DNA from: Cryptomeria japonica
Taxonomy: Eukaryota > Streptophyta > Pinopsida > Cupressales > Cupressaceae
Direction: 5' to 3'
NCBI RefSeq assembly: GCF_030272615.1
Contig: NC_081406.1
Coordinates: 397,692,439 to 397,745,938, forward strand
DNA: 53,500 nucleotides
The notes beneath the pieces were generated by a model that was not told the origin of the DNA, did no database searches, and was given only the letters and a program-made list of their open reading frames with translations. Both the position numbers and the translations under genes were made by a program. Of the stretch, positions 34,246 through 46,282 are shown one piece after another (the first letter of the stretch is position 1; each line of letters begins with the position of its first letter).

Positions 34246-35407
34246 TTAGCTATAGAGAAATTTGGTAATAGTTCCATCATCGGATTCAGGTGTGGATCCA
34301 TTCTGCACATTAGAATCATCTTTCTTAACCCACATCTTTTTATGCTGATCTATTATTTCCTCTACCTTTTCTTTGTCTTTCTCATCTGATTTGTTCTTGT
34401 TTACCAGACCATTGTTCCTGCTTCTGTAATATTTTGCGATGTGACCTAGTTTGTTACATGCATGGAAAACAATATTTCTCTACATAGGCATGAAATTCAT
34501 CTGATTTGGTCTCATCCTGCATTAGCAAGAGATATGTCCAAACATCCCACATGCAAAACATCTCTTGTTCTGAAAAATGTTCATCATTTTGCACATGTTT
34601 GGCTTGTGACCAAAATTTTTGCATTTGAAACACTGACCAGTAAAAGTAGGAATATTATTCATTGTCCCATTATTCATCCCACTTTTGCATTGATTTTCCA
34701 TATGACCAAATCTATTGCAAGTAAAACATCTACCATTTAATTTATATGCATTTGACTATCTTATCGGAGGATTCTTACTCTTCTGATGATTAGGCTTTTC
34801 ATTGCTCTGTCCAGAACAAGAGGATTCTCCTTTCTCATATCCAAGTCCTCTTGTGTCCTTTCCATGTCTCACTTTTGAGTATCTCATCAAGCATTTTTTA
34901 GATCTCCTTGAATTTCTCCTTGTAAGAATTAGCATTAGCAAGCTCATCTATCAGAATTGTGATTTGTCTTTCAAGTTCTTGACCTTCATTTTTGGATAGT
35001 GCTAGTTCAAGCCTCAGTTGATCAATCTCATAAGTTAGTTTGCAACATTCATCCGCTCCATCTTTTAGTGATTGAGTTAATATTTATTCATTCTTCTCGT
35101 AGTCTTCAATCTCCTTTGTCAGTTTCATAACAGTGGATTGCATCTCATTCTTTAGAACAAAATTCTCTCTAGCAAGCTTTTCACATTCATCAGTCTTGTC
35201 CTCATTTTCCATGCTTTGTTTTTCTTTCTCTTTCAGTTTGTCCATAGGCTCTTCCCTCTTGTATCTTGAAGTTCTCACTTGTTATTTCAATGTAACAATG
35301 AAATCATCAACTACACTTAGGTTTCTCTTTAAGGAACTTACTTCTTTCCTTGTTGAATCAAGGTCTTTAAGTGCCACGCTAAGTTTTCTCTGCAAACTAG
35401 AGTCCAT
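34246..35407 (-). pseudogene. Antisense copia-type gag, four zinc knuckles (copy 2)
   Basis: Same layout as the copy at 26013-27174: ATG at 35407, coiled coil with stops, then knuckles in the 34500-34740 region. The coiled-coil section RTSRYKREEPMDKLKEKEKQ is preserved. The reading frames between knuckles are more broken than in copy 1, so the damage is partly independent. Confidence 0.7.
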
Positions 35408-35461
35408 TATTTCAATCTTCTAGATCTTCCTCAAGCTGTTAGGCTTTCTCAGAGGAACCAA

Positions 35462-35473
35462 GCTTTGATACCA
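35462..35473 (-). other. Primer-binding site of antisense element C, copy 2
   Basis: TGGTATCAAAGC on the minus strand, as in copy 1. Confidence 0.7.
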
Positions 35474-35475
35474 AT

Positions 35476-36638
35476 TGTTGGAATCAATTAACACTAAGGG
35501 GGGGGGATCAATGTTCTGCAAATTTCAAACTTGTTATTATGATTCTTTAACCACTGGATGTATAATAAGGAAAGGAAAGTGCAACAACACAAAACAAGTA
35601 ACCATGTAACCATAACACCAATATTTTTACATGGAAATCCAAAAGGGAAAAACCACAGTGGGATTTGAACCCACAATATTATTCCACTATGATCAGTAGA
35701 AAAACAATATTACAAAGCCCAGGGAATGCACTTGCATTCAGGCACACTACCTAGAGCTCACTGCTCAATTACAAAAATAGGGCTACAACCCCGGAGGAAG
35801 GATCACTGCCTTACAAATGATTACAAAAGGATTACACTAAGTGATGAACTATAAAATAGAATCTAACTATACCACAAATAAGTTTTGATTGGGCTCAAGT
35901 GATCTATTGTGACTGATATAATGATTTGCCTTGTTCTGCTCCGTAACTGCTCACCGGATCATCAAACATAAGGATGTGCATGTGAAATTGTGCTCAATAT
36001 CTCCTAAAACCATTGCATGCATCATTACCACACACAAATATATTAACCAATTCGATCTTATATATCCTCACCAACAAAAATGATCTTCCATAAGTTGGCT
36101 TCATCAAATATAAAAAAACAAAATGTGTTGCTGCAAGTCGGCTTAGATATTTTACCGAACCATATTCCGGACCCAAAATAAATGATCACACGCTTCCTAT
36201 AGGTCTCATCAACCTTTTCAAACACATCACTAATCACCAAATTCAATGCTAAGAATCCAGTCACATGTTATACCACCAAACATGAAGAAGAATCTATTTT
36301 ACAGCTCTACCAAATACTAGACCTTCAATCAAGCATAGGAATCAACACTGGAGGGTGGATTATCATGATAATCTGCTTCATATACTAAACCAAATAATCA
36401 TTGATCATCAAAATGAAAACCTACTTCACCAAAAATGAGAATGATCACAAAATTGTATACTGAACTGCACCGATAGTCTTAATCCAAATATACTTTATCC
36501 AAGACATCCGGTTAGCCAAAACTCCATACCGGATCAGATCAGTAGTCTAAGTTGCCATCAATGACAACTCCCAAGAATCTATAAGCATCAGGAAAGACCA
36601 ATATTCATCAGGCATCAATAGAATATCAAATGCCAAAA
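35476..36638 (-). repeat. LTR C, copy 2
   Basis: Counterpart of 27239-28401, same length. Its outer tip has changed from TGCCAACA to TGCCAAAA on the plus strand, so the TG end is lost. Shared LTR motif at 35616-35657. Confidence 0.75.
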
Positions 36639-37225
36639 CACCTTTGCAATCACACCTTGGATCGGCTTTTTAGATGACATTTGCAAGTTAACACCTTGGG
36701 CGACATTTTGAGAGACCATTGCAACATTTTCTGAATGTGGATTTTGAGAGCACCATTTCAAGTTTGATCTTGGGCGGATTTTTGAGGTACCATTGCAACT
36801 TTATCACCAAGTCAAAATTTTAAGGGAGCATTACAAGTTGACATCTTGGTGGAATTTCAAGACCCCATTGTAATTAAACATCTTGGCCGATTTTAGGGAT
36901 AGCATTGCAAGTCTTTATCAGGTCAACATTTTAGATGACCTTTGCGACTCATTCTTGAAGTTAGATTTTCAAATCACTATTGCAATTTGATTATTGGGGT
37001 GACCTTTCTTGAAATCTTGGCAAGGTATGATGGAGGCAACATTTGAGGATACCATTATAATTCCTCACCTTAGGCAGCATTTTGGGGACCTCTTTGCAAT
37101 ATTTGCTTGAAGGCAGAAATTCAAGGCACCTTTGCAAGTCATTCCTTATTCGAACAAATCAAAGACCTTTGTCACTTGGTGGTTGGATCAACTAATTTTT
37201 CTAGCTTTGCAATCCTTTTGTATTC
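36639..37225. repeat. Degenerate minisatellite of about 37 bp (copy 2)
   Basis: Same unit order as 28402-28990, so the array existed before the large duplication. Confidence 0.75.
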
Positions 37226-37696
37226 CATAGTATTGTCAATATTTTGAGACTAAGTTTACCAAATTTTCATATTTTAGGCAAATCATGTTTCAAAAATTTA
37301 TCTTTTGTCAAAACCTTCTTCACCAAATTGACCATCTTAGGTTCCTTCACACTAAGTGTTGAAATTTCAATGCAAATGAGACAAAAATTCATTCATGTTC
37401 CTCATGCTCTCTTCAAACCCTAATTGACCTAAGCTAAGAGATTTTGATAATTTATATCTCAACTTCTGTATTTCATCCTTAGTCATGGTGATTGGAATTT
37501 CTCTAAGACAAAGGGAATCTTCACCTTGCAGTCTAATCTTAGTATGCTAACTATCTGAAGCTTTTGGAGGGAAAATATAGTGTTGTACCTCACTTTGTCC
37601 TAAAGTGAGAGACTTGATTAACCCCTGAACAACTACAAACAAAATGCTAATACAAAAGATTTAACAACAACCAACAACTAAGCTAAGACAACTAAC
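37226..37696. other. Non-coding spacer (copy 2)
   Basis: Nothing recognisable; counterpart of 28991-29463. Confidence 0.4.
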
Positions 37697-38780
37697 CTAG
37701 AAAGCGAAAAAAGTGGGGTCCATATTTGCAATGGGGCGATGTGTGAAAATGTCACAACAGGTCTCATAATCACCTGCAAGAAAATTCCTCCAACAACCCT
37801 CACCAGTCATGAAGAGGATCTAACTGTCGAATGGTGCAAAGAGATGGCAATAGTTGGACATGGACTGGAGATTGTCAATTTGAAGGCAAAGGTCACTCAA
37901 ATTTGCGAAACTAGACCCAACCCTTTCAAGAATGGGCTTCCTGGGAAGTCTTGGTAATCAAGTTTTAAGGGCCGACATTCAAAACTCACTTTACGAACTA
38001 CTGAAGGACTTGACAAAAATAGAGCACTGAACCTTAGACCCGTTGTTGTCTCTACTTTCTATGAGACACTGTCCAAAGCATATTCTACAAATCCATATGG
38101 TCCTACTCACATATGGAATTGTTATGAAATAGGTGCTCAAGCAGGTAGAAATGGGACCATGAGAGTGCTGGCTAGAAGAGGAAGTAGAGCATCTCCTACA
38201 TTATTCCTAAGAGTCAAGAATGGATCACCATTCTATATTGTGTTAATGCTGCTAGCCAAAGCATTCAAAGCTTCTACTTGTTTAAGGGAAAGAGGCAGTT
38301 GTAGAATTACATCTCTAAGCATGAACCAAGCGCTGACATGGTAGCCTAACCACATGCTTGGATGACAAAGGAACTCTTCCTCAATTATCTGCACCATTTT
38401 TTATGCTCTGTTCTAGGGGGTGTTTTAACCACCAATAGGCACTTGCTGATTTTTGATGGTCGTGGAAATCATGTCACACTCACAACCATCCACGAGGCAA
38501 GAATGTTAGGCATTGATATACTAATATTACCAGATCACACATATCATGGATTTCAACCCCTAGACATCAGTTTATTTTCTCATTTAAAAACATACTTCAA
38601 ACATGAATGAGTATCGTGGTTGGCAAGATTCCCCAATGTAGAAATCAAGAGGGTAGAACTTGCTAAACTAGGCAACAAATCATTGTCAAAAGCACTAATG
38701 GTCTAGAACATAAAAGTGGTATTCAAGAGGACTGGGATATGGCCTCTCAATCCCAATGCACTCATTGAGGACATATAGCC
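37697..38780 (+). pseudogene. Pogo/jerky-type DDE transposase, broken
   Basis: The CENPB-type DNA-binding part (EEDLTVEWCKEMAIVGHGL, PNPFKNGLPGKSW) is followed by the linker (LTLRTTEGLDKNRALNL) and DDE_1 domain. The first catalytic motif reads WNCYEIGAQAGRNG, with Tyr where the family has Asp. The second, HLLIFDGRGNHVTL, and third, LPDHTYHGFQPLDISLF, are kept. The end matches the usual FKRTGIWPLNPNA. Stops at 37955, about 38295, 38344, 38608, 38703 and 38777, plus a frameshift near 38190, make it inactive. In life it would cut and paste a Tc1/mariner-superfamily DNA transposon. Terminal inverted repeats were not found. Its first 200 bases are duplicated at 29464-29667. Confidence 0.82.
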
Positions 38781-38873
38781 TAGCAACAAATTTGAAATTA
38801 ATGATGGTGAGGAAGCTTCTGTGGTACAAAACACACTTATCCTATCAGGCATTGTTGACAAAATATGTACATA

Positions 38874-38990
38874 AGTTAAATAAATAAATATGGATGTATA
38901 TGTATACATATACACATTCACTTACACACACACACACATACATGTACATGTACATATATACATTCATATAAATATATATGCATAGAAAGT
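38874..38990. repeat. Microsatellite: (CA)n and TACATG/TATA repeats
   Basis: AT- and CA-rich simple sequence with ACACACACACACAC near 38924-38938 and TACATGTACATGTACATATA near 38939-38958. The stretch 38990-39059 beyond it holds nothing recognisable. Confidence 0.8.
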
Positions 38991-39059
38991 AAATAAACCA
39001 TGACGATGTAAAGTAGTAAGGGTTTCACAAACTGTGAATATTTACATACACCCCTTATA

Positions 39060-40504
39060 TGTAAGGAATGCAGAGTGTAGAAATGCTTTCCAAAATGTCA
39101 TTTTCTCAAAGGAGAGAAGTAAGGATGTCTTTAAATTTTAATCACATTCATTAAGATACACATAATAGAAAACAAAGTAAAAAAGAAAGATTTTCAAGCA
39201 CAGAGTGAACACCAGATTTTCATGTGGGAAAACCCTTACGGGTGAAAAACCCACACACCCAAGAACTACCCACTTGTATTATAGTAAAAAGTAGTCACAT
39301 ACAAGTTACAAATTTCATGCTTTGATTTGGTCTCTAGTTAGGTAGTAATACAAATTACAGAATAGTTTTGAATTACATAGATTACAAATAGAGTCGGTCT
39401 GCACTTCAACATCCAACAAAACCATCAATCGACCATCAACCTCTGCAACTATTTCTTCAAAAGTTTATATCTCTGTCAAAAAATAGTTCGTTTCAATTTC
39501 CATGGCATCCAACTGTCTAACCCACAAGCTATTGAACAGATACATAGAACTCACAATGAATTCCCAAATCTCCAACTTGGACCAATTGCCAATAGACAAC
39601 TTAGTGAGTCCATCCGAGTCCATCATGGTCCCACTGTGGTCTCAAAGTTTATTGACAAGAGTTCCTCACTTCAACAATCTCCTAGAACTGCTTTATTGAA
39701 ATATAATGTTATACCGAAAATATCCTTTATCACCAAGACCAACTTATGTTACATCAAAATGGTCTTATCAACAAAGGAATGCAACATCGATTAACTCCTT
39801 GAGATGACTCACCGAAATCACAAGTTACACCAAAATATACATCTTTACCAAGACAATTCCATGTCTTATCAATATAGGCTTATCGACACTAAAGAGAACT
39901 TCGAAATGCTCCTTAACATGTCAAATTGAACACCAAGGTCACACCAAAAGTAATAGCTCGTCGCCAAGACTCAACAACATCTCAACTACATAGTCTTATC
40001 TGCATGAGGTGTGACTTCGGCTTCTGGCCTTAACATGTCATAGTGAACACCAAGGTCACACCGAATAGACTGCTCCTCACCAAGACTTTGACACCATCTT
40101 ACCGATATGGTATTCATTGGCAAAGAAGAAAACTTTGGCTATTATCTTGAAGCATCTTACCAAACTCTCATGTCACACCAAAATCCGTACTGCTAAGATA
40201 GAACAAAGCTATACCAAAATAATCTTTATCACCATGGAAAATGACTTCGGCTACGGTCTTGAAACATCTTAGCGACATCACATATTACACCAAACTCCCT
40301 AACGTCACCAAGGCCCATCAAATGTCTCATTGATGTTGGTAAAATATATTATTACTATGAATTTATTGAAGAGACTTTCCGAACACTAAGGTCACACTGA
40401 AATCACTGCTCTGCTTGACTTTTCCAAGACACTGAATAGGTCACACTAAACTAGTCCTTTATGAGAGGTTTCAACCAGTAAGATTGAGGCATACTTCCTT
40501 AACA
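39060..40504 (-). repeat. 3' LTR of copia E
   Basis: On the minus strand it runs TGTTAAGGAAGTATG ... CATTCCTTACA. The part 39060-39380 matches 44665-44990, and the part from about 39381 matches 52874 onward. Contains the shared LTR motif (39211-39254). Confidence 0.8.
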
Positions 40505-40515
40505 TTCTCCCACTT
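40505..40515 (-). other. Polypurine tract of copia E
   Basis: AAGTGGGAGAA on the minus strand, touching the LTR start. Confidence 0.7.
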
Positions 40516-40555
40516 GATAAAGAACTTACTGGTTCCTCTTGAACACTTAGAGACT

Positions 40556-43500
40556 ACTGAGAATCATGGGTTCCAAGGCCCATAGAGTCAACACACCATT
40601 TGAACTTAGTCATGCTCACATGCTTTGTTAATACATTTGCGACTTTTTTCAGAGTATCCACATTTTCTAGATTAATCTTTCCATCTTCCACCATGTCACT
40701 TACAAAGTGATACTACACATCAACATGTTTGGTCCTGGCATGGAAAGTGGGATTTTTTGCTAAACAAATGGCACTCTGACTGTCACAACAAAAAGAAATA
40801 TGCCCTGAATTAAAACCAACATTAGAACACAAACACTTAAGCCAAACAACCTCTTGATAGGCATGAGTTGCTGCCATGTACTCTGCCTCTATGGTATATA
40901 AAGCGACTACAACTTCTTGCTTGCTCATCCAACTGATTGCACCACCATTCTTGATGTGAATACATATCTATTGGTGGAAATTCTGCTGTCAATGTCTCCT
41001 ACCCAATCACAATCCACATATCCCTGAATGTTGATAGTCCTTCGTGATCTAACCAAATTCCCATGGTAATACATAACACACTGAGAAGTACCTCTCAGGT
41101 ATCTAAACACTCTTCATAGCATCCAAATGTGGTCTTCCTGGGTTTGTCATAAACCATTTTATTACTCCCACTACTTGGGCAATATATGGCCTAGTACAAA
41201 ACATTTCATTTATTAAGTTTCCAACAAAAATTTCATAAGGCATCTTGGTCATGTCCTCCATCTTAGTAGGAGATTTTGGATAATCTTTAATAGAAATTTT
41301 TAGTCCCTGCAACACTAGAACAACTAACTACTTGTAATTTGACATATTGAACCTCTCAAGGACAGTATTAATGTACTTTCTGTAACTGAGCCAAATATTT
41401 CTATTCTTCCTATCCCTTCTGATTTTCATCCCCAAAATATACCTAGATGCACCTAAGTCTTTCATTTCAAAACATGCTGACAACTAAGATTTTAAATTAG
41501 AAACCATACCCTTATCATTTGTAATGAATAATATGTCATCCACATACAGAGCAATGATAAAAAAATGACCATTTTTAGTCTTCTAATATAAACAATGATC
41601 AAATTTTGATCATACAAATCCCAATGACAAGACAAAGGTGTCAAACTTTTGGTACCACATTCTAGGTGTCTGTTTCAAACCATAAAAAATATTTCTTTAA
41701 TTTGCAAACCAAGGATTCTTTACCTTTTACTACAAAGTGCTCAGGCTAGGACATATATATTTCTCCCTCCAAGTCACCATGAAGGAATGTTGTCTTCACA
41801 TCCATTTACTCAACCTCAAAGACATATGTTGCTGCAAGTGAAAAAAAAAATGATATATGTCAGCTTTTCTATAGGAGAAAGGATTTCTCCATAATCAATT
41901 CCCTCTACCTGGGAATAACCTTTTGAGACCAACCTAGCTTTGTACTTTTCCACACTGCCATCCAGACCAATTTTCTTCTTAAATACCCATTTGCAGCCAA
42001 CTGGTTTTCTACCTTTAAGAAAAGGCACTAGATCCTAGGTTTCATTCTTCTTCAATGAAGCCATTTCTTCATTCATGGCCTCCAACCAAGAATCTCGATC
42101 AAACATATTAATCACCTCCTTCACAGTCCTAGGCTCATTAGTATTAGTAATCAAAGCATAGGCACAATTTGAATCCAAAATTGAATAACCATACCTATCA
42201 AGTTATCTCCTCTCTCGTGTAGACCTCCTCAATGGATGAGGTGGAGGCTCTTGTTCTTCCTCTTGATCAGAACTCTCAGAGCTGGTTGAGCTCTCATCAC
42301 TTTTAGGTACACTTGGAGTTTGCAGTTCCTCATTTCCTAGAGAGAAGAATTTCAACTACTACTTCCTCTTTCTTTGTCTTTCTAGACTGCAAATCACCTG
42401 AGGGAGGCTCCAACTCACAGAAGATTACACTTCTATTGTATAGCACCTTCTTACACACAATATTACAAATCTTATACCCTTTGATACCTAAGCCATCACC
42501 AATGAATATGAACTTAACAACTTTGTTTTCCAATTTGTATCTATTTACAATAGGCACATATGCATATGCCTCACAACCAAAGACATGAATGTCTCAGAGA
42601 GGGCTTCTTACCAGACCATGCTTCTATAGACATCTTGTCTACCAACGCTGAAGTGGGAGATCTATTTTGTAGATAACATGTTGTGGATTCAACCTCAACC
42701 CAAAAATTTTTCTACAGGCCAACACCACTCAACATGCTTCTCGCCTTTTCCATTAGAGTTTGATTCAACCTTTCAACAACTCTATTTTCCCGTGGAGTAC
42801 AAGGTGTGGTCTTATGCCTTTTAATTCCATGGTCTTTACAATATTGTTCAAACTCTGCAAAACATATCTCACCGCCATTATTAGTCCTTAAGCATTTAAT
42901 TTTTCTACGAGTCTGATTTTCAACCAAGTTTTTAAATTCTTTGAACCGACTGAACACTTCTAATTTATTTTTCAGAAAATACACAAATGCCCTTCTCAAA
43001 TAATCATCTATAAAAGAAACATAATATCTAGATTTTGATAACGAAGGAACATTAACTAGACCAAATACATCAGAGTGAACATAATCCAGCAAATCAAAAG
43101 ATTTATGAGGATTAGAATAAAATGAAACACGTCATTGCTTTCCATGTATGCCATGTTCATAAAATTTGAATTCAAAATTACCATCTTCAAGCCCCTCAAC
43201 CAGATTTTTATTTTTCAGATCTTTTAAGCCCTTCTCTCCTATGTGACTGAGTCTATAATGCCATAACATTGTTTTCTCTATGGGAAGTTTATCCTCCATT
43301 GATCTTGCAACGTTCTCCTTCCAGATAGATTTTTCAGGTTTTCCAGAGGCACTATTACATTGAACAGACTGTACATCCAACTTGAATAGAGTACCCACTT
43401 GTGTACCCTTAGCCAACACTATGGAGCATCTAGTCATCTTACAACCACCACCTGAGAATGTAATATGTACACTAGCATCATCCATCTTACTAACAAAAAT

Positions 43501-44550
43501 AAAATTTCTATCCAGACCTAGCATGTGCATTACACCATCAATTCCCTTAATTATTTTATCAGGAAATTGAATTTTGACTCTTCCTTGACCAACAATTGCA
43601 AGAGATGAGTCACTATCCAGGTACACCTTTCCACCATCATATTCCTCATACTTCAAGAACCATCCTCTATGAGATGTCATGTGGAATGATGTACCTAAAT
43701 CGATTAACCAAACATTATCAGTTGTGTAAGTTGCCAAGGCAACAATGAAGGCATTTGTCACACTCTGAGAAGACTTGGTATCAGAAGAGTTCTTCTTCTT
43801 CTTCTGTTTCTCCTCTTTGCAATCCTTTTGGATATGGCTAGACTGCCCACAATTCCAACACTTCACTTTGGACTTCTTCCCAAGAGATTTTGATCTCTCC
43901 TTCAATTTGGATTTGGAATTCTTGTCCTCATGTTTGCCTTTTTTCTTTGATCTGCCTTGAACAACAAGAGCCTCCTTGGAAATTTTAGAAGATTTCCTCT
44001 GTGCCTCTTCTAATAGCAATAAAGCAACCACATATTCCATTTTGAAGGTAGTTGTTGTACTTCCAATCAACATCACCAGATGACCCCAAGTGTCAGGCAA
44101 GGAACACAACAAAAGCATACAATGATCCTCGTCCTCAATCTTTACTCCCACAAAAGTTAATTGTGCAACGATCATGTTGAAATCATCTAGATGGTCTTCC
44201 ACAAATGTCTCTTTGCTCATCTTCAAGGAGTACAACATCTTCCTTAGGAACAAATTATTTACCAGAAACTTTCCCTGATAAATGTCACCATGTTTCTTCC
44301 ACAAAGAAGTTGTCGTCTTGTCCTCATGAACATTTAACAAAATTGAATCTGCAAGACAGAGTCTAATCAACCCTTTGGATTTCCTATTAGTGAGATCCCA
44401 ATATTCTTATTTCATGCCTGATGGTTTAACTCCAAACATTGCAACCCAAAGGTCTCTGTCCACTAACAGGTCTTCCATCTTGATTTTCCATAACTCGTAG
44501 TTGCCACCACTAAACTTCTCAATGTCTGCTCTACCTGATGTGCATTCCAT
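40556..44550 (-). pseudogene. gag-pol: Copia gag-pol polyprotein E, many stops and shifts
   Basis: Gag starts at ATG 44550 (MECTSGRADIEKFSGGNYEL) with a TAA at 44409-44407, then stays open to 43132. It has a UBN2-type gag, a zinc knuckle CWNCGQSSHIQKDC, a protease with DLGTSFHMT where DSGAS is expected (the catalytic Asp is kept), and a gag-pre-integrase domain LWHYRLSHIG. The integrase core (42712-43092) keeps YVHSDVFG and RTNNGGEI, and TPRENRVVER replaces the usual TPQQNG. RT is in fragments ([31 protein letters not shown]; a decayed YVDD region near 41530-41560). RNase H keeps TIEAEYMAATHA and CDSQSAICLAKNP. More decayed than copia B, with frameshifts in the RT part. Confidence 0.88.
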
Positions 44551-44650
44551 ATTCAATCTATAATTTTAAACACAATTTCTTTGTAAAACTCCCACTATAG
44601 AATTAATACAAAAAGACCATCCTACCCACAAGGATAACACAACTGGTCAA

Positions 44651-44662
44651 GCTCTAATACCA
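44651..44662 (-). other. Primer-binding site of copia E
   Basis: TGGTATTAGAGC on the minus strand, two bases from the LTR end. Confidence 0.75.
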
Positions 44663-44664
44663 CT

Positions 44665-44990
44665 TGTAAGGAAAGAACAGTGTGAAATTTCTTTCTAGAA
44701 TGTCAATTTCTCAGAGGAGAGAAGCATGGATGTATTTCAATTCCAATCACATTAATTAAGATGCACATAATAGAAAATAGAGTAAACAAGAAAGATTTTC
44801 AAGCACAAAGTGAACACTATATTTTCACATGGGAAAACCCTTACGAGTGAAAAACCCACACACCAAAGCACTACCCACTTGTATTATAGTAAAAAGTAAT
44901 TACATACAAGTTACTCATTTCATGCTCTAATCTAGTTTCTATTTAGGTAACAATACAAATTATAGAACAATTTTGAATCACATAGATTAC
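44665..44990 (-). repeat. 5' LTR of copia E, inner part
   Basis: Last 326 bases of the LTR in element orientation, ending at the primer-binding site. Shared LTR motif at 44817-44862. Interrupted at 44990 by element F. Confidence 0.85.
44986..44990. repeat. Target-site duplication of element F, left
   Basis: ATTAC, identical to 52874-52878. Confidence 0.9.
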
Positions 44991-45170
44991 TGTAGCATCC
45001 TAAAATTGTGACACTTGCAATTTCGACCGCATTTGGGTCTTCACGATGGCGACGCAACACGCAACCTGAATGGAGACCCCGAAACCTGATTATGACACCA
45101 AAAACTGCATTTTCTTGCACCCTGGCCTGAACCTCCTTTGCACCCTGCTGTCCTGGGAGGTGGGACCAGA

Positions 45171-45257
45171 GCGCCCAGCGCCCTGGTCCTTCAGGACCAG
45201 GGTGCTCAGCGCCCTGGTCCCCCAGGACCATGGCGCCCAGCGCCCTGGTCCCTGGGT
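45171..45257. repeat. 31-bp palindromic repeats, about 2.7 units
   Basis: Units start at 45171, 45202 and 45233. Each holds CAGCGCCCTGGTCC and most hold its reverse, GGACCAGGG, so hairpins are possible (CCCTGGTCCT/AGGACCAGGG is a perfect 10-bp stem). Placed about 120-200 bp before the TATA box. The 3' LTR has one unit fewer. Confidence 0.8.
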
Positions 45258-45374
45258 CCTATTTTGGGCCCGGTCTCTTTCGGACTTCGGGTCTTTATGT
45301 TTGCAAATTGGAAAATTAACTTTCCTGGTCGGCCTAAGGTTGGGAAAATCAGTCTATCAACCCTAATTGGCAAG

Positions 45375-45382
45375 TATATAAA
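45375..45382 (+). promoter_or_regulatory. TATA box of element F
   Basis: TATATAAA in the 5' LTR, kept in the 3' LTR near 51979. Likely the start signal for the full-length RNA. Confidence 0.65.
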
Positions 45383-46265
45383 CTACATTTGCCTCTCCCA
45401 TTTGGGTAAGAAGGACATATGAGGGAAAAGGTGTGGAAACTATAGTCAAGCATTCAAGCATTCAAGCATTCCTTCAAGCAATTGATCATTCCAAGTCTCC
45501 ATTCAAGGCTAAGTGTTGCATTCAAGACAAGGATTCAACCATTGAAGAGGAGATCACTTACTACATGCTACAATATACAACAAACAACAACATCTATACC
45601 TTCGTACATAAGGATACAAACATCCTTACAACAAGGTATTAGTACTTGTTTTACATTACAGACATTTACATTTACAACATTTCTCATTTCTTGGTTAATT
45701 CCAAAACCACGGTTTGACCTAAAGGCAAACCCCTAATCCCTAACCCCCCAATCATCTTCGCTTTTCTGTGTGTAGATTGCAGGTACGCGGCTGAAATTGA
45801 AGATCTGGAATCCTTGTGCAGAGACGAACAGATCCCCCTTCATTTCGCGGATTTTTCGGAGGACCGTGGCGTCGGGCGCCATCGTCCTGACAACTTTTGC
45901 TCAAATTTGCAGGACAGCACCGTATCGACATTTTACTGCTAATTCCAGGTCTGCAGCTTCATCCTATATCCCTATCTCAGTTTATAAGCGAATCTTTGTC
46001 ACTTTCTATGCATTCCTAGCTTAATTCTCTTATCCACATTCTTTACAAAAGAGGGTAGCCTTGCTGTCTTAACCCTTGAAACACATTTAGCATCCAATCT
46101 TGCATTGTGTGGGATTGGATCTTGTGGGTTTCAACCCCTCTTTTGAATGTAAAGTCTCTCCCCTAAGTGAAAACCATCAACCCTAGTGAACCTCCTTTCT
46201 CTCTCCTTGGAGTTGGAAGAGGGCAGAGCAACTAGGGTTCGATCGCGATTTTCTGCTTTACATTT

Positions 46266-46281
46266 TGGTGAACCCGACGTG
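46266..46281 (+). other. Primer-binding-site-like sequence of element F
   Basis: TGGTGAACCCGACGTG three bases after the LTR. Position and the leading TGG fit a tRNA primer site; I cannot name the tRNA. Confidence 0.55.
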
Positions 46282-46282
46282 A

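Larger units (their letters stand above)
30029..37904 (+). repeat. Tandem duplication, copy 2
   Basis: Second copy of 21841-29667. Differences include an extra tandem GACTGTCATCAC unit near 31935 and about 31 extra bases near 32757-32790. It continues past the homology end into the rest of the transposase. Confidence 0.85.
44991..46262 (+). repeat. 5' LTR of element F (1272 bp)
   Basis: TGTAGCATCC ... GCTTTACA. Contains 31-bp GC-rich hairpin repeats (45171-45257), a TATA box, an array of CAAGCATT (three perfect units near 45448-45472) and a hairpin motif GGACCGTGGCG...GGCGCCATCGTCC near 45863-45890. Confidence 0.9.

Noticed and set aside
45070-45422. Pro/Ala/Trp-rich ORFs at 45070-45422 and 51704-51969
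   Set aside because: They translate the GC-rich hairpin repeats of the element F LTR; frames differ between the two LTRs because of the unit-number change.
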